Positions 33,990 to 43,970 of a stretch of DNA of 64,000 nucleotides are shown here, piece after piece. This stretch comes from Petroclostridium xylanilyticum (lineage in GTDB: Bacteria; Bacillota; Clostridia; SK-Y3). A model generated the notes under the pieces. The model was not told the origin of the DNA. It saw only the letters and a program-made list of their open reading frames with translations, and made no database searches. The translations under genes and the position numbers were made by a program. The stretch spans positions 117,835 to 181,834 of the forward strand of contig NZ_NPML01000012.1 of assembly GCF_002252565.1 (NCBI RefSeq), written 5' to 3'. The first letter of the stretch is position 1. The number at the start of each line of letters is the position of its first letter.

Positions 33990-36058
33990 TACCACTCTTT
34001 TAAATCAATAATTTTTACATTCTTATTTCCCCGGTACTCATGCAGCATAAGATAATTCCTATCTGCCGATATTGATATAACTGTCGGATACTGGGTAAAA
34101 CGGGCAATTTCCCGGATATTCAGATTTCTGTCAACTTTCTTTATAATGTATGTATTTTTTGCATACCTGCTTCGCATAGGTTCACTTTCAACAAACAGCA
34201 AACTTTCATCCTTTAACCACCAATAGTCAGTTACCATTCCATTGCTGATAATATTTTCTTTTCCGGAATTCAAATTCCTTATAATTAATTGTGCAAGCGT
34301 GTTTTCATACCGGGTTAGGTTATTTGGCCGTTTGGAATATAAAATACGCTTACCGTCAGGAGAAATACTTTTTACGCTTTGTTCTACAGAATATATATCA
34401 TTACTTTCTCCCGTTAAATTTATGCTCTTTTCCTGCGCATCAAGCACCCTGCTATACTGGCCGGTATCCAGGTTAAGTTCCCATATCTCACTTGTAACTC
34501 GTGAAATATCTAAATCCGGGTTCTCTGCCAGATCTTTTAATAAATTTTTCCCATCCGCAGCAACTTCTATGTATAGCCTGTCGCTTTGCGGCGACCACAC
34601 AATTCCATTATTATATTTTGAGAGAATGATTCCTCCCGGATGGGAATAATATTTTACTTCACCGGTACCTACATTATAAATACCTATCTCTTTAGCCGGC
34701 AAATTAAATTCAGAATCTACCCTATTATTTAGAGCATCTTTTAATTCATCATCATCTACCTTCACCCTGTAGAAAGCAATCTTATTTCCATCAGCAGACC
34801 AGGTAGGGTAAAAAGAGTAATATCCATAATCATTAATCACTTTCACCATCCTGCCGCTACGGCAGTCAAAAACTGCAAATCTGGTCTTTTCCTCGATACC
34901 AATATCGTCCTCCGGCTTATATAAAGTAGAGATAATATACCGGCTGTCGGGTGACCACTTAACCGCACGTCCATATCTCTCGTCCGCCCAGCGGAAATAT
35001 TCATCAATAACGAAGGAGTTTTCGGTCAAAAAGTCATAGACTCTTACGGTCCGCTCCTCTTCATCCTGTATTAACGCCATCCGGTTATCTTTAGATATCC
35101 AGAAGTTAACATAGGGAATATAAATACTTTTTATTTCTCCTTTTATATTTACATACCGGCGGTTTTTGTTCCAGATAATCTTGTTGGCAGAAAGATAGCC
35201 CCTCTCTTCCCTGAATGCGTTTTCGTTAAAAAGGCTTTCCGAGAGATTGTCACTGTCATATTCGAATGCCTTTACTGACCTGTTTTCATTTATAAAAATC
35301 TTTGCTGCCTCACGGACATTAGAATCTTTGGTGCTGTATACCAGCAGTGCCCCTTTATCATTTGTCCAGAAGGCTTCTTCAACCGCCTCAGGCCCGCTTA
35401 CCTTTATATATCCATCTATTTTTAACAGTTCTATGTTGCCATTCCATCGGGTTTCAGGCAACCCAAACTTACTACATACCCTGTCAATGATGGCAAGGGC
35501 TTCACCATTTTTAAGGTAATCTTTAGGCCGGAAGCTTGAATCACTATAGCCGGATATCAACCCCTGGTTAAATGCCAGCCCTATTAAAGAAGCTTTATCT
35601 TTTCTTACCTGGGAATTATCGTAAAATTTATCCCGTACTTCCAAAATATTTAATTCCGATGACTGGAGGTTAAACCTTTCAACCAGTAGTTCCATAATGC
35701 TTACCACTGCATTTTCCCGGTTAATCTTTCCGTGGTCAGAATATTCTTCAGAAGTTTGCTTTCCAAAGATAATGCGAAGTATTTTTTGCCAGTTGGAAAA
35801 GGAGATAGGTCCATTAAAGTTTTCCATTTGAAGTACTTCTTTAGAAAGATCATCTATATCCTCAGCAAGGATAGCAGAGTCCTGGGTTAATGATTTTTTC
35901 ACCGGAATTAACCTCTGGGAAAAATTATTTGCGTAAGGAACAGCCCAATGCTTACCCGTATTCTGTTGATATGCCTGCGCAGCAGCTATACTATTAGATA
36001 TAAACAAAAATACTACAGCCAATGCTAATATCCATCGCTTGAATTTTTTCAACCTCAT
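33989..36058 (-). CDS. secreted SLH-like and beta-propeller protein
   Basis: A signal peptide is seen in the first 30 residues (WILALAVVFLFISNSIAAAQA). The next 200 residues contain S-layer-homology-like segments (LIGLAFNQGLISGYSDSSFRPKDYLKNGEALAIIDRV), which bind cell-wall polymers. From about residue 300 a TolB/DPP-IV-like beta-propeller follows, with repeated strands such as VKWSPDSRYIIST, PTWSADGNKIAFYRV and IVWSPQSDRLYIEVA. It is thus a wall-attached protein of unknown ligand. The ATG at 36058 touches GGGGGG, so a TTG two codons later may be the true start. The frame runs on to 36172, but that part is repeat DNA. The length is about 689 residues. Confidence 0.8.
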   Translation of the reverse strand: MRLKKFKRWILALAVVFLFISNSIAAAQAYQQNTGKHWAVPYANNFSQRLIPVKKSLTQDSAILAEDIDDLSKEVLQMENFNGPISFSNWQKILRIIFGKQTSEEYSDHGKINRENAVVSIMELLVERFNLQSSELNILEVRDKFYDNSQVRKDKASLIGLAFNQGLISGYSDSSFRPKDYLKNGEALAIIDRVCSKFGLPETRWNGNIELLKIDGYIKVSGPEAVEEAFWTNDKGALLVYSTKDSNVREAAKIFINENRSVKAFEYDSDNLSESLFNENAFREERGYLSANKIIWNKNRRYVNIKGEIKSIYIPYVNFWISKDNRMALIQDEEERTVRVYDFLTENSFVIDEYFRWADERYGRAVKWSPDSRYIISTLYKPEDDIGIEEKTRFAVFDCRSGRMVKVINDYGYYSFYPTWSADGNKIAFYRVKVDDDELKDALNNRVDSEFNLPAKEIGIYNVGTGEVKYYSHPGGIILSKYNNGIVWSPQSDRLYIEVAADGKNLLKDLAENPDLDISRVTSEIWELNLDTGQYSRVLDAQEKSINLTGESNDIYSVEQSVKSISPDGKRILYSKRPNNLTRYENTLAQLIIRNLNSGKENIISNGMVTDYWWLKDESLLFVESEPMRSRYAKNTYIIKKVDRNLNIREIARFTQYPTVISISADRNYLMLHEYRGNKNVKIIDLKEW

Positions 36059-36084
36059 CCCCCCATTATTAGTTCGGAGCTCGG

Positions 36085-36200
36085 TGCTCGGAGAAACTCC
36101 CCCCATCCCCAAGTCGCATCCCTTCTTCCTGCTAAACCGGACTTTTTTAGTGGTTTCGGTTTTACTCCCCACTCCCCACTATCCACTCCCCACTATTTTT
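36085..36200. repeat. intergenic repeat cluster (REP-like module plus CACTCCC heptamers)
   Basis: CCCCAAGTCGCATCCCTTCTTCCTGCTAAA...TTAGTGGTTTCGG matches modules near 12.9 and 17.1 kb. It is followed by tandem heptamers of the CACTCCC/CACTATC type from 36164 to 36198. The cluster separates fetB from the SLH/propeller gene. Confidence 0.7.
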
Positions 36201-36250
36201 ATACTAATAGACTCTAAAAACAAGAATTTGGTTCCAGTAATTTTAGTATA

Positions 36251-37030
36251 TTATATTACAAGCTGACTCCTGTCATTAAAAAAAGTTTTATACCCCAGTT
36301 GTACAAAGAGAATAACGGTTAATGAGACACTTCCCAGAATTCCCAGCATAATTGCAATCTGGTATTCTGTAGCTATAATTGGTGAATTTCCACCCAGGAT
36401 TTGCCCCGTCATCATTCCCGGCAGGGATATAATGCCCATTCCAACCATAGAGTTGACAGTAGGCATTATTGCAGCATCAAAGGCATGATTAATAACTTCC
36501 TTGCATGCTGCTTTTGGTGTTGCACCGAGCATTAATGCCATTTCTATCTTATCGCTCCTGGTTGTCATTCCATCAATCAGCCTCTGTGCACCCAGAGATA
36601 TGCCAGTCATGGAATTTCCTAAAATCATACCGGCCAAAGGAACAAAATATCTTGGGTCATACCACGGCTGTAATCCTATTACAACAAAGAGAAAATAACA
36701 CAGGCTTGCCAGGGTGCCGGTAACCATTGATACAGCGATAATTTTCTTTAACTCTTTACTCATTTTAATTTTTACCCTTTTGTATACATTTTGAATCGCA
36801 AAAATTTCCATAATGCTAATAACGATGAGTGTGTACCAATAATTTGGCTGGTTAAATATATATTCGAGGATATAACCTACAAGAACTAATTGTATTGTCA
36901 TTCTTGCTGAAGCAATAATGATCTCTTTCTCTCTTCCAATATTTCTTACACGGACTATATAAAACAGCACCACGACAAAGATATAAGCAGATAAAAGCTG
37001 TAAAGGGTTTAAGTCAATGATTGTGTTCAT
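36251..37030 (-). CDS. fetB: FetB-type ABC exporter permease (UPF0014/YbbM)
   Basis: FetB is the membrane subunit of an exporter that helps cells withstand iron and oxidative stress in E. coli. The protein of 259 residues has seven or so hydrophobic segments and the family motifs ARMTIQLVLVGYIL, PLAGMILGNSMTGISLG and MVGMGIISLPGMMTGQILGG. The ATG at 37030 lies 8 nt after GAGGAGGT and overlaps the end of fetA by 17 bp, pointing to translational coupling. The substrate in this organism is inferred from the family. Confidence 0.9.
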   Translation of the reverse strand: MNTIIDLNPLQLLSAYIFVVVLFYIVRVRNIGREKEIIIASARMTIQLVLVGYILEYIFNQPNYWYTLIVISIMEIFAIQNVYKRVKIKMSKELKKIIAVSMVTGTLASLCYFLFVVIGLQPWYDPRYFVPLAGMILGNSMTGISLGAQRLIDGMTTRSDKIEMALMLGATPKAACKEVINHAFDAAIMPTVNSMVGMGIISLPGMMTGQILGGNSPIIATEYQIAIMLGILGSVSLTVILFVQLGYKTFFNDRSQLVI

Positions 37031-37673
37031 CCTGCTGTACCTCCTCAATATTTTGTACCTTTCCTTTATTAATGGTAATAATTATATCTGCATAATCCCT
37101 GGCAACTTTTTTGGAATGAGTAACCATAATCAAAGTTTTTTTATTTTTTCTCACATATTTTACTACCTGCTCTATTACTATTTTTTCAGTCTCCTCATCC
37201 AATGCAGAAGACGGCTCATCCAATAGCAATACCTCGGGTTCAAGAAGTAAAATCCGTGCCAGTGCCAACCTCTGTTTTTCTCCTCCGGATAGTTTATCAG
37301 CCTCGTTATTTAATTCCTTATTTAAATATACAGTTTTTAATACTTCTATTAGTTTTTCATCAGGGACAGTTGGCTTCTCTGAAAACTCCAACCCGATGAG
37401 CAGATTTCGTTTAATATCCCCTGGAAAGGTTACCGGTGTCTGGGGTAACATTACCACATTTCGCCTTAGCTGAATGGGGGCAATTTTATGGATATACTCA
37501 CCTTTAAATTTAATCGTCCCATTGTCTGGGCTAATCATATGGTTTAAGAGCCTCAAAAGGGTTGTTTTTCCGCTGCCGCTTTCACCTACAAGACAGGTGA
37601 TCTTATGTTCCTTTATTTCCAAATTGCCGATATCTAAAACGTTTTTATATGTTATGTTTTGAAATGTATACAT
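37014..37673 (-). CDS. fetA: FetA-type ABC exporter ATPase (YbbL)
   Basis: The cytoplasmic ATPase partner of FetB has Walker A GESGSGKTT at about residues 32-40, the signature LSGGEKQRLALARIL, Walker B VLLLDEPSSALD and the H-loop MVTHSKK. The C-terminus is His/Asp/Glu-rich (QQDEHNH). The length of 219 residues fits the family. It follows a PadR-type regulator gene by 41 bp on the same strand, which may control the pair. Confidence 0.9.
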   Translation of the reverse strand: MYTFQNITYKNVLDIGNLEIKEHKITCLVGESGSGKTTLLRLLNHMISPDNGTIKFKGEYIHKIAPIQLRRNVVMLPQTPVTFPGDIKRNLLIGLEFSEKPTVPDEKLIEVLKTVYLNKELNNEADKLSGGEKQRLALARILLLEPEVLLLDEPSSALDEETEKIVIEQVVKYVRKNKKTLIMVTHSKKVARDYADIIITINKGKVQNIEEVQQDEHNH

Positions 37674-37714
37674 AGTTTCCCTCCCAAATCATCTTGTCGT
37701 CCCCCTCGAAATTC

Positions 37715-38026
37715 TTACTTGTCCCTGATTTCTTTTATTAATTCCAGCGCTTTTTCTTTTGCCTGATTTAGGACATCATTTCCCTTTTCAGTCAAGCTGT
37801 AATATTTTCTTACTTTCCCTTCGATAACCCTTTTTTCTACATATAAAAGCCCTTCCTGTTCCATAGAATGGAGAATAGGATATAATGTCCCCGGACTCAT
37901 ATCATATCCGTGGGATTTTAACTCTTCTATCATGTATAATCCGAAAAAAGGCTCCTGTTTTGCGTGATACAGAACATGAATTTGAATAAAACCTAAAAAT
38001 AGCCTTCTGATAATTTTATCTTTCAA
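37715..38026 (-). CDS. PadR family transcriptional regulator
   Basis: The 103-residue protein has the PadR winged helix: GLYMIEELKSHGYDMSPGTLYPILHSMEQEGLL followed by the wing KVRKYYSLTEKG. PadR proteins are usually repressors responding to small ligands. It lies directly upstream of fetAB in the same orientation, so control of that exporter is plausible; the upstream cadA gene is another candidate. Confidence 0.9.
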   Translation of the reverse strand: MKDKIIRRLFLGFIQIHVLYHAKQEPFFGLYMIEELKSHGYDMSPGTLYPILHSMEQEGLLYVEKRVIEGKVRKYYSLTEKGNDVLNQAKEKALELIKEIRDK

Positions 38027-38163
38027 AGGTTATCTCCCTGCCTTTATAGAAATTCGTTATTGAAATCCGATAATAATATTATATACTATATCCTGCAAGT
38101 ATGCAATAAATTTAGGATGTATATTTTGTTTTTGGAGTATTATATATATTAACGTATGCTCTA

Positions 38164-40293
38164 TTATTGAACTCTACTATCATTCTTCATTACTCTCATT
38201 GCGTTCAATACTGCTATCAAAGCTACTCCAACATCTGCAAAAACCGCCTCCCACATAGTAGCTATTCCGCCTGCTCCAAGAAGCAGCACAACTCCCTTAA
38301 CACCCAGTGAGAATATTATATTTTGCCATACTATCTTTCTTGTCCTCTTTGCTATATTGATAGCAGTTGCCAACCTAGACGGTTCATCAGTCATTAGTAC
38401 TACATCCGCAGCTTCTATTGCCGCATCAGAGCCCAAGCCTCCCATAGCTACACCGATATCCGCTCTTGCAAGTACCGGTGCATCATTAATTCCATCTCCT
38501 ACAAATACAAGCTTACCTTTACGTGATTTCTGCTTATCCAGTATTTCCAGTTTTTCAACCTTTTGATGGGGGAGCAGCTCCGCATGTACATCATCCAATC
38601 CTAGCTGCTCTGCTACTCTAAACCCTACTGCCCTGCTGTCTCCTGTGAGCATTACAAGTTTTTTAATCCCTACATCTCTAAGCGCCTTTACAGCTGCCGC
38701 TGAATCTTTCTTTATTTCATCGGAAATTACTATATAACCGGCATAATGTTTATCTATGACGACGTGTACTGTTGTTCCGTCTGCATCTGCCTTATCATAA
38801 TCTATATTTTCTCTTTCCATTAACTTGGCGTTTCCAATAAGTATTTCCTTCCCTTTTACAATTACTTTAACTCCATACCCGGATATTTCATCGTAGCCCT
38901 CAATCTCATCCTTGATTATTTCTTTCCCATAAGCCTTTACAATGGATGCGGCTATAGGATGATTTGAGTAGCTTTCTGCATAGGCTGCATATTCCAGCAG
39001 CTCTTCTTTTGCAATATCATTCTTTACAATTATTTCTGTAACTTCAAAAATACCTTTTGTTAATGTTCCGGTTTTATCAAACACAACCATTTCAACGTTA
39101 TTCAAGGCTTCTAAATAGTTTCCGCCCTTTACCAATATGCCATTTCTAGATGCTCCTCCTATTCCACCGAAGAAACTAAGAGGAATTGATACTACTAACG
39201 CGCAGGGGCAGGATATTACCAGGAATATCAATGCTCTATACACCCATTCTGAAAAAGCAGCACCTTTAATAAACAGCGGAGGGATAATTGCCAGTGCGAG
39301 TGCTACAAATACAACTACCGGTGTATAATATCTGGCAAACTTTGTGATAAAATTCTCTGTAGGCGCTTTCTTACTGCTTGCATTTTGAACCATGTCGAGT
39401 ATTTTAGACACTGTTGATTCACTGAAATCCCTGGTTACCTCAACAGTTAATAATCCGTTCTTGTTGATAAATCCGGCTAAAACATCCATTCCCGTCTCTA
39501 CTTCCCTTGGTACAGATTCGCCGGTTAAAGCAGAAGTATCCACCATTGACTTTCCATCTACCACTCTACCATCAAGAGGAACTTTTTCTCCCGGCTTCAC
39601 TATGATAATATCTCCAACACCAACTTCTTCCGGTGATACTTTTCTAATATCATTATTAGTTTTTAGATTCGCATAGTCGGGTCTAATATTCATCAATGCT
39701 CTAATAGATTTTCTTGAACGATTTACTGCTAGTTCCTGGAATAGTTCTCCAATCTGGTAGAATAGCATAACTGCTACCCCTTCTGGAAACTCTTTTACAG
39801 CAAAAGCACCGATAGTTGCTATGCCCATAAGAAAGTTCTCATCAAATACCTGGCCTTTTATGATATTCTTTGCAGCTTTTAACAGTACTTCACCACCTAC
39901 CAGTATATAGCTTATAAAGTACAGGGCAAGCTCAGCCCAAAAAGAGAAATTGGACATCACAGCTACTCCGAAAAACACTGCACCTAGAATCAACCTGACT
40001 ACTTCTTTCTTACTACCTTCCTGCCTGGTATTATCATACGTATGTTGTTTACTTTCATCTTTCTCTACTACATCTACATGGGGCTCCAATTGTTTAACGA
40101 TGGCTTTGGTTTCCATGATGATTTTATCCACAATATCCATACCTGTCATTTCAATTGTCAACAATTTAGTAACAAAGTCCAGAGAAGCAGCACGTACTCC
40201 GTTGATCTTACTAACTCTCTCTTGTATCTTGGCCGCACAATTTGCACAATCAAGACCTTCTAATATAAGTTCTTTTTTAATTTTTCCGCTCAT
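38164..40293 (-). CDS. cadA: Zn/Cd/Pb-transporting P1B-type ATPase
   Basis: This ATP-driven pump exports divalent soft metals. An N-terminal HMA domain carries LDCANCA with C16 and C19. The membrane core has the ion-binding ISCPCALVVSIP, the phosphorylation site DKTGTLTKG, and GDGINDAPVLARADIGVAMG. The last segment contains ADVGVALIAVLNAMR, the Asp-bearing form typical of zinc, cadmium and lead pumps rather than copper pumps. The length is 709 residues. AGGGGTC precedes the ATG. An ArsR/SmtB-type operator lies 32 bp upstream, but no ArsR gene is in the window. Confidence 0.94.
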   Translation of the reverse strand: MSGKIKKELILEGLDCANCAAKIQERVSKINGVRAASLDFVTKLLTIEMTGMDIVDKIIMETKAIVKQLEPHVDVVEKDESKQHTYDNTRQEGSKKEVVRLILGAVFFGVAVMSNFSFWAELALYFISYILVGGEVLLKAAKNIIKGQVFDENFLMGIATIGAFAVKEFPEGVAVMLFYQIGELFQELAVNRSRKSIRALMNIRPDYANLKTNNDIRKVSPEEVGVGDIIIVKPGEKVPLDGRVVDGKSMVDTSALTGESVPREVETGMDVLAGFINKNGLLTVEVTRDFSESTVSKILDMVQNASSKKAPTENFITKFARYYTPVVVFVALALAIIPPLFIKGAAFSEWVYRALIFLVISCPCALVVSIPLSFFGGIGGASRNGILVKGGNYLEALNNVEMVVFDKTGTLTKGIFEVTEIIVKNDIAKEELLEYAAYAESYSNHPIAASIVKAYGKEIIKDEIEGYDEISGYGVKVIVKGKEILIGNAKLMERENIDYDKADADGTTVHVVIDKHYAGYIVISDEIKKDSAAAVKALRDVGIKKLVMLTGDSRAVGFRVAEQLGLDDVHAELLPHQKVEKLEILDKQKSRKGKLVFVGDGINDAPVLARADIGVAMGGLGSDAAIEAADVVLMTDEPSRLATAINIAKRTRKIVWQNIIFSLGVKGVVLLLGAGGIATMWEAVFADVGVALIAVLNAMRVMKNDSRVQ

Positions 40294-40325
40294 TTTGACC
40301 CCTTCTTCATCTATATTATATAAAC

Positions 40326-40345
40326 ATATGAATAATTGTTCATAT
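40326..40345. promoter_or_regulatory. ArsR/SmtB-type operator upstream of cadA
   Basis: ATATGAA-TAATTG-TTCATAT is a perfect 7-bp inverted repeat with the size and sequence of CadC/SmtB/ZiaR operators (ATATGAAC...GTTCATAT type). A TATAAT-like -10 for cadA lies just downstream on the minus strand, so a bound repressor would block the promoter. Confidence 0.75.
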
Positions 40346-40399
40346 ATTTAATAACATTATATTCCTTTTACTGGTTTAAGTCAATAGATGTAGCCCAAC

Positions 40400-41047
40400 T
40401 TACTCCTGCTTCTTTTTTAGTATTTTTTGAAGTACAGTATTTTGATACACATCCCAGTTTTTATCACTGGTATTGATTTCAATACATTGTATACCTAACC
40501 TGTCACATATTGTTTTGAGTTTTTTATATCCTTCAAACACTCTTAAATGAAATTCCTCAGCCTCATTCTCAATCCGGTCCTTTTCGCCGCGGCTGTTCAC
40601 CCTTTCCATTCCCTCTCGGGTATTTACATGATAAAGTACAACCAGGTCAGGTAGTTTATCTACAAATAATTGCGTAACATGCAGGATTAAATCTATATCG
40701 ATACCTCGTCCAAATCCCTGGTAAACTACCGAGGATAGAAAATTCCTCTCACATATTACGTTTATACCTTTATCCGTATAAGCTTTGATTTCTTCAATGA
40801 GCTGGGCACGGTTTGCGGTAAACAGCGCCAGTTCACACATGGCATTTATCCTGTTATCCTTATCCTGGAGAAGCGTACGGATTTTCTCTCCTATCGTGTT
40901 TTGCTTTCCTATTTCCCCGCCCGGTTCCCGGAAATGAACCGTTTGCATCCCCATTTGGTTCAGACGTTCTACTATCTTCTGTGCCTGCATGGATTTACCT
41001 GAACCATCGGGACCTTCAAATACAATATATAATCCTTGTTTGCTCAT
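40400..41047 (-). CDS. tmk: thymidylate kinase
   Basis: The enzyme phosphorylates dTMP to dTDP. The P-loop GPDGSGKS is at residues 12-19, REPGG follows, and the lid region reads RVNSRGEKDRIE. The family's DR(Y/H) motif is replaced by ERN (ERNFLSSVVYQGFGRG), and a few extra residues follow REPGG. The ATG at 41047 has GGGAG 9 nt upstream and is placed 1 bp before the thyX stop codon ends, implying coupling. The length is 215 residues. Being next to thyX supports a role in dTTP synthesis; another deoxynucleoside monophosphate kinase is a remote alternative. Confidence 0.88.
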   Translation of the reverse strand: MSKQGLYIVFEGPDGSGKSMQAQKIVERLNQMGMQTVHFREPGGEIGKQNTIGEKIRTLLQDKDNRINAMCELALFTANRAQLIEEIKAYTDKGINVICERNFLSSVVYQGFGRGIDIDLILHVTQLFVDKLPDLVVLYHVNTREGMERVNSRGEKDRIENEAEEFHLRVFEGYKKLKTICDRLGIQCIEINTSDKNWDVYQNTVLQKILKKKQE

Positions 41048-41048
41048 C

Positions 41049-41819
41049 TTATAAACTCCCAAAAAATTCTCTTTTTTCATTCATTCTACCGCAGCTCATT
41101 TTCCCTTCCGGACAGGGACCTGCCAGGCATTTTGGCCCGGCATTCTTGAAAAGTGTGGGTGCTGCTTTCCGAACCAGCTTCAACATTTGGACAGCCAATT
41201 CCCGTATTTCCCACTGCGCCCTTTCACAGCAGCGGTGATGGAAAAAATTAAGCAGGCTGCGGGCATTCATGGTTAAGACAATTTTAGTTTCACACGCATT
41301 AGGAAGTACATAACGTGCATCTTCTATCGCCTTTTTCTCAGCCATTAATCTTGCTTGTTTTTCCGGCTTGCCTTCATTAATAAAAGTTTGATAGTGCTTT
41401 TTCATAAGAATATCTGTCAATTCATTATAGTACTGCTGATCCTGCTCCATCGCCTGTATAAATTTTTCCTTTGCTTCGGGAATTGCCTCTATTTCTGAAG
41501 GTATTACATATTCAAACTGTCCTTCTCTCACGTATCTCTGGGATTTGACGCTATAGCTGGCAATCCTGTGCCGCGTCAACTGAGCCAATAGACTTCTACT
41601 GACTCCTTCAATCCCGAATGTAAAACTTACATGCTCAATCGGACTTTCATGCCCTATATCCACCAACATATTTAAAAAGCTGTTAACTTTTTCTCCAGTT
41701 AACCCTTCCATGATGTCTTCAATATTGGAACTTGAATAGCAAAGCTTTGCCGCAGAAGCAACCAGTTTCTCCGGCTCCGGCGTATATTGCAATAGTTTTA
41801 CCCTTAATTTTGTTTCCAT
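41049..41819 (-). CDS. thyX: flavin-dependent thymidylate synthase
   Basis: ThyX makes dTMP from dUMP using methylene-tetrahydrofolate, FAD and NADPH. The ThyX motif [14 protein letters not shown] is at residues 83-96. Other conserved parts are [13 protein letters not shown] (His binding FAD), [27 protein letters not shown] and [14 protein letters not shown]. The length of 256 residues is normal. The C-terminal [20 protein letters not shown] has several cysteines, as in many clostridial ThyX proteins. It lies between tagA and tmk on one strand. Confidence 0.95.
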   Translation of the reverse strand: METKLRVKLLQYTPEPEKLVASAAKLCYSSSNIEDIMEGLTGEKVNSFLNMLVDIGHESPIEHVSFTFGIEGVSRSLLAQLTRHRIASYSVKSQRYVREGQFEYVIPSEIEAIPEAKEKFIQAMEQDQQYYNELTDILMKKHYQTFINEGKPEKQARLMAEKKAIEDARYVLPNACETKIVLTMNARSLLNFFHHRCCERAQWEIRELAVQMLKLVRKAAPTLFKNAGPKCLAGPCPEGKMSCGRMNEKREFFGSL

Positions 41820-41841
41820 GACATAATAACCCCCCCACCCC

Positions 41842-42576
41842 TCATCTACATCTTTTACCTTTTAACATTACCGTAACCGCAAACTTGGGCAGCGCCATCA
41901 TTCTTTTATATCTCCACGGTTCTTTTATCAATCTGTAAAACCATTCCAGACCAAGTTTTTGGAAAACCTCCGGCGCTCTTTGAGCCTTGCCGGCAAAAAC
42001 ATCCAGGCTGCCTCCTATCCCCATGCATACCCTGGCATTGAGTTTGTTACGGTTGTTGTAGATCCATCTTTCCTGTTTTGACATTCCCAGACATACAAAA
42101 ATAATATCTGGTTTTAACTTATTAATTTCTTCAATCATTCGCTGTTCTTCTTTTTCATCAAAGTATCCATCATGGGTGCCAATGATTTGAATTCCCGGAT
42201 ATTCCTGCTGTAATTTTTCTTTTGCTGTTTCAGCTATTCCTGGAATCCCTCCCAGCAAATAGAGAGTATATTTTTTTTGAGGTAATTTTGCAAGAATCCT
42301 TTTTGCAAGGTCAAAGCCTGCTACTCTTTCTTTAAGAGGTTTTCCCAGTATTTTTGAGGCATAAACCACTCCTATCCCGTCGGCAGTGTTCAAATCTCCC
42401 GCATTCAGTACTTTTTTCAAATCGTCATCCTTAAGTGCCGCCATAATCATTTCTGAATTTGGTGTGAAAACCATATGTAGTTTATCTTCCTTTAAAAAAT
42501 TCCACACTTTTTGTTCAGCTTCTGCCAGTGTAACAAAATCTATCCGTGTCCCTAAAATATCTATGCTATCTCTCAT
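41842..42576 (-). CDS. tagA: WecG/TagA/CpsF family glycosyltransferase
   Basis: GT26 enzymes add N-acetylmannosamine (or a related sugar) to a lipid-linked GlcNAc in wall teichoic acid or polysaccharide synthesis. The 244-residue protein shows [33 protein letters not shown] and [13 protein letters not shown] followed by [31 protein letters not shown], all family hallmarks. The ATG at 42576 follows GGGTG; longer in-frame starts up to 42627 lack a spaced ribosome site. It is 22 bp before thyX. No other teichoic acid genes are nearby. Confidence 0.88.
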   Translation of the reverse strand: MRDSIDILGTRIDFVTLAEAEQKVWNFLKEDKLHMVFTPNSEMIMAALKDDDLKKVLNAGDLNTADGIGVVYASKILGKPLKERVAGFDLAKRILAKLPQKKYTLYLLGGIPGIAETAKEKLQQEYPGIQIIGTHDGYFDEKEEQRMIEEINKLKPDIIFVCLGMSKQERWIYNNRNKLNARVCMGIGGSLDVFAGKAQRAPEVFQKLGLEWFYRLIKEPWRYKRMMALPKFAVTVMLKGKRCR

Positions 42577-42794
42577 ATTTTCACCCATTTCTCTTAGTAG
42601 CTTCTTCACCATTAATAATATTACCATAAATTTATATTTAACGCACTAAATATTTTAACCTGAACACTTCTGTAAAATTTTTAATACTATTTATATAGAT
42701 ATTTTTTATCTTTCCTTCAAAAATAAAATGACTTCATTAAAGCAAATAAGCCATGCAAACGGCATATTCTCTTCAAAGAAGCCATTCTACCTAT

Positions 42795-43970
42795 TTATTC
42801 AAACCTCAACGCCTCTATCGGGTTGAGCTTGGAGGCTTTATTGGCCGGATATAGCCCAAAAAACGTTCCTATTATCACAGAAAAGGAAAACGAAATGCCT
42901 ATGGTACTCAACGAAGGCTGGGCAGAAAGCTGCATCAGTTTTCCTATGATCCGGGAACCGGCTATACCTATCAGAACGCCGGCCACTCCTCCCATTCCGC
43001 TTACAACAATGGATTCAATTAAAAACTGCACAAGGATGTTTATCCGTTTTGCACCAATAGACTTCCTTATGCCGATTTCCCTGGTCCTCTCGGTTACAGA
43101 GACGAGCATGATATTCATAATCCCTATGCCGCCTACCACAAGAGAAATCGCCGCAATTCCTCCAAGCATCAATGACAGGGTTTTTGTGGTATCGCTAATG
43201 GTGGTCAGCATTTCGGCCTGGTTGAATATCCTGTAGGAATCTGTACTTTTAAAGGTTTGAAACAGTAATTCCTCCAGTTTTTCCATGGCCTGGCTGACTG
43301 TTTCTGCTGTTTTCCCCTGGACATAAAAAGTTCTCATGTTTGCATTTCTCAACAGCCTTTTGGCCGTAGTATATGGAATAATCACCTTGTCATCAGAGGA
43401 TTGCTGTGAAGAATTCTGCTTTTCTTCCAGTAATCCTACAACAGCAAACAACTCACCGTTTATTTTGATTTTCTGTCCCACCGCATTTGTACCTGCAAAC
43501 AGCTCATTTGCCACATAGGTTCCAATGAGTGCAACTTTTTGCCTTCTTTCAACATCCAAGGCATTAAAAAACCTTCCCTGTTGTACATCCGTATTTCTGA
43601 TGGTCCGGTATGCCTCATTGGTACCCTCCAAAGTAGTTGATACATTTTTGTTTCCCGCCTTTACGGTAACCGAACCACTGATCATAGGCGCTACAGCTTC
43701 AATAACATCTTCATTCTTATTGGCAAAGGCAAACAGTTCATCCTCGCTGATGGTCCTATTGCTTCCTCTTCCTATGATATTTACGGTAATCATATTGGTA
43801 CCCAGACTTTGGATTCTCTCGGTAATGGATTTGCTGGAGGCTTCGCCCAACGATACAAGTATAATGACGGCACTGACACCAATGATAACCCCCAGCATGG
43901 TAAGCAGGGCCCGGACTTTATTCCCCATCAAACTTTTCAATGCCATGCGAAAAGCCTGTATAAAGTTCAC
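42795..43970 (-). CDS. MacB/FtsX-type ABC transporter permease
   Basis: The 391-residue protein has a membrane segment at about 20-42, a large extracytoplasmic domain (about 45-265), and three C-terminal segments with the FtsX hallmark IGIMNIMLVSVTERTREIGIRKSIGAK. The end reads GLYPANKASKLNPIEALRFE, characteristic of MacB-like permeases. Its start abuts the ATPase stop codon. In Gram-positives such permeases with an HlyD-like partner export peptides or antimicrobials, or transmit stress signals. The substrate is unknown. Confidence 0.92.
   Translation of the reverse strand: MNFIQAFRMALKSLMGNKVRALLTMLGVIIGVSAVIILVSLGEASSKSITERIQSLGTNMITVNIIGRGSNRTISEDELFAFANKNEDVIEAVAPMISGSVTVKAGNKNVSTTLEGTNEAYRTIRNTDVQQGRFFNALDVERRQKVALIGTYVANELFAGTNAVGQKIKINGELFAVVGLLEEKQNSSQQSSDDKVIIPYTTAKRLLRNANMRTFYVQGKTAETVSQAMEKLEELLFQTFKSTDSYRIFNQAEMLTTISDTTKTLSLMLGGIAAISLVVGGIGIMNIMLVSVTERTREIGIRKSIGAKRINILVQFLIESIVVSGMGGVAGVLIGIAGSRIIGKLMQLSAQPSLSTIGISFSFSVIIGTFFGLYPANKASKLNPIEALRFE

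Noticed and set aside
36059..36172. N-terminal extension of the SLH/propeller protein
   Set aside because: This stretch is REP-like repeat DNA, and the signal peptide starts at the ATG at 36058.
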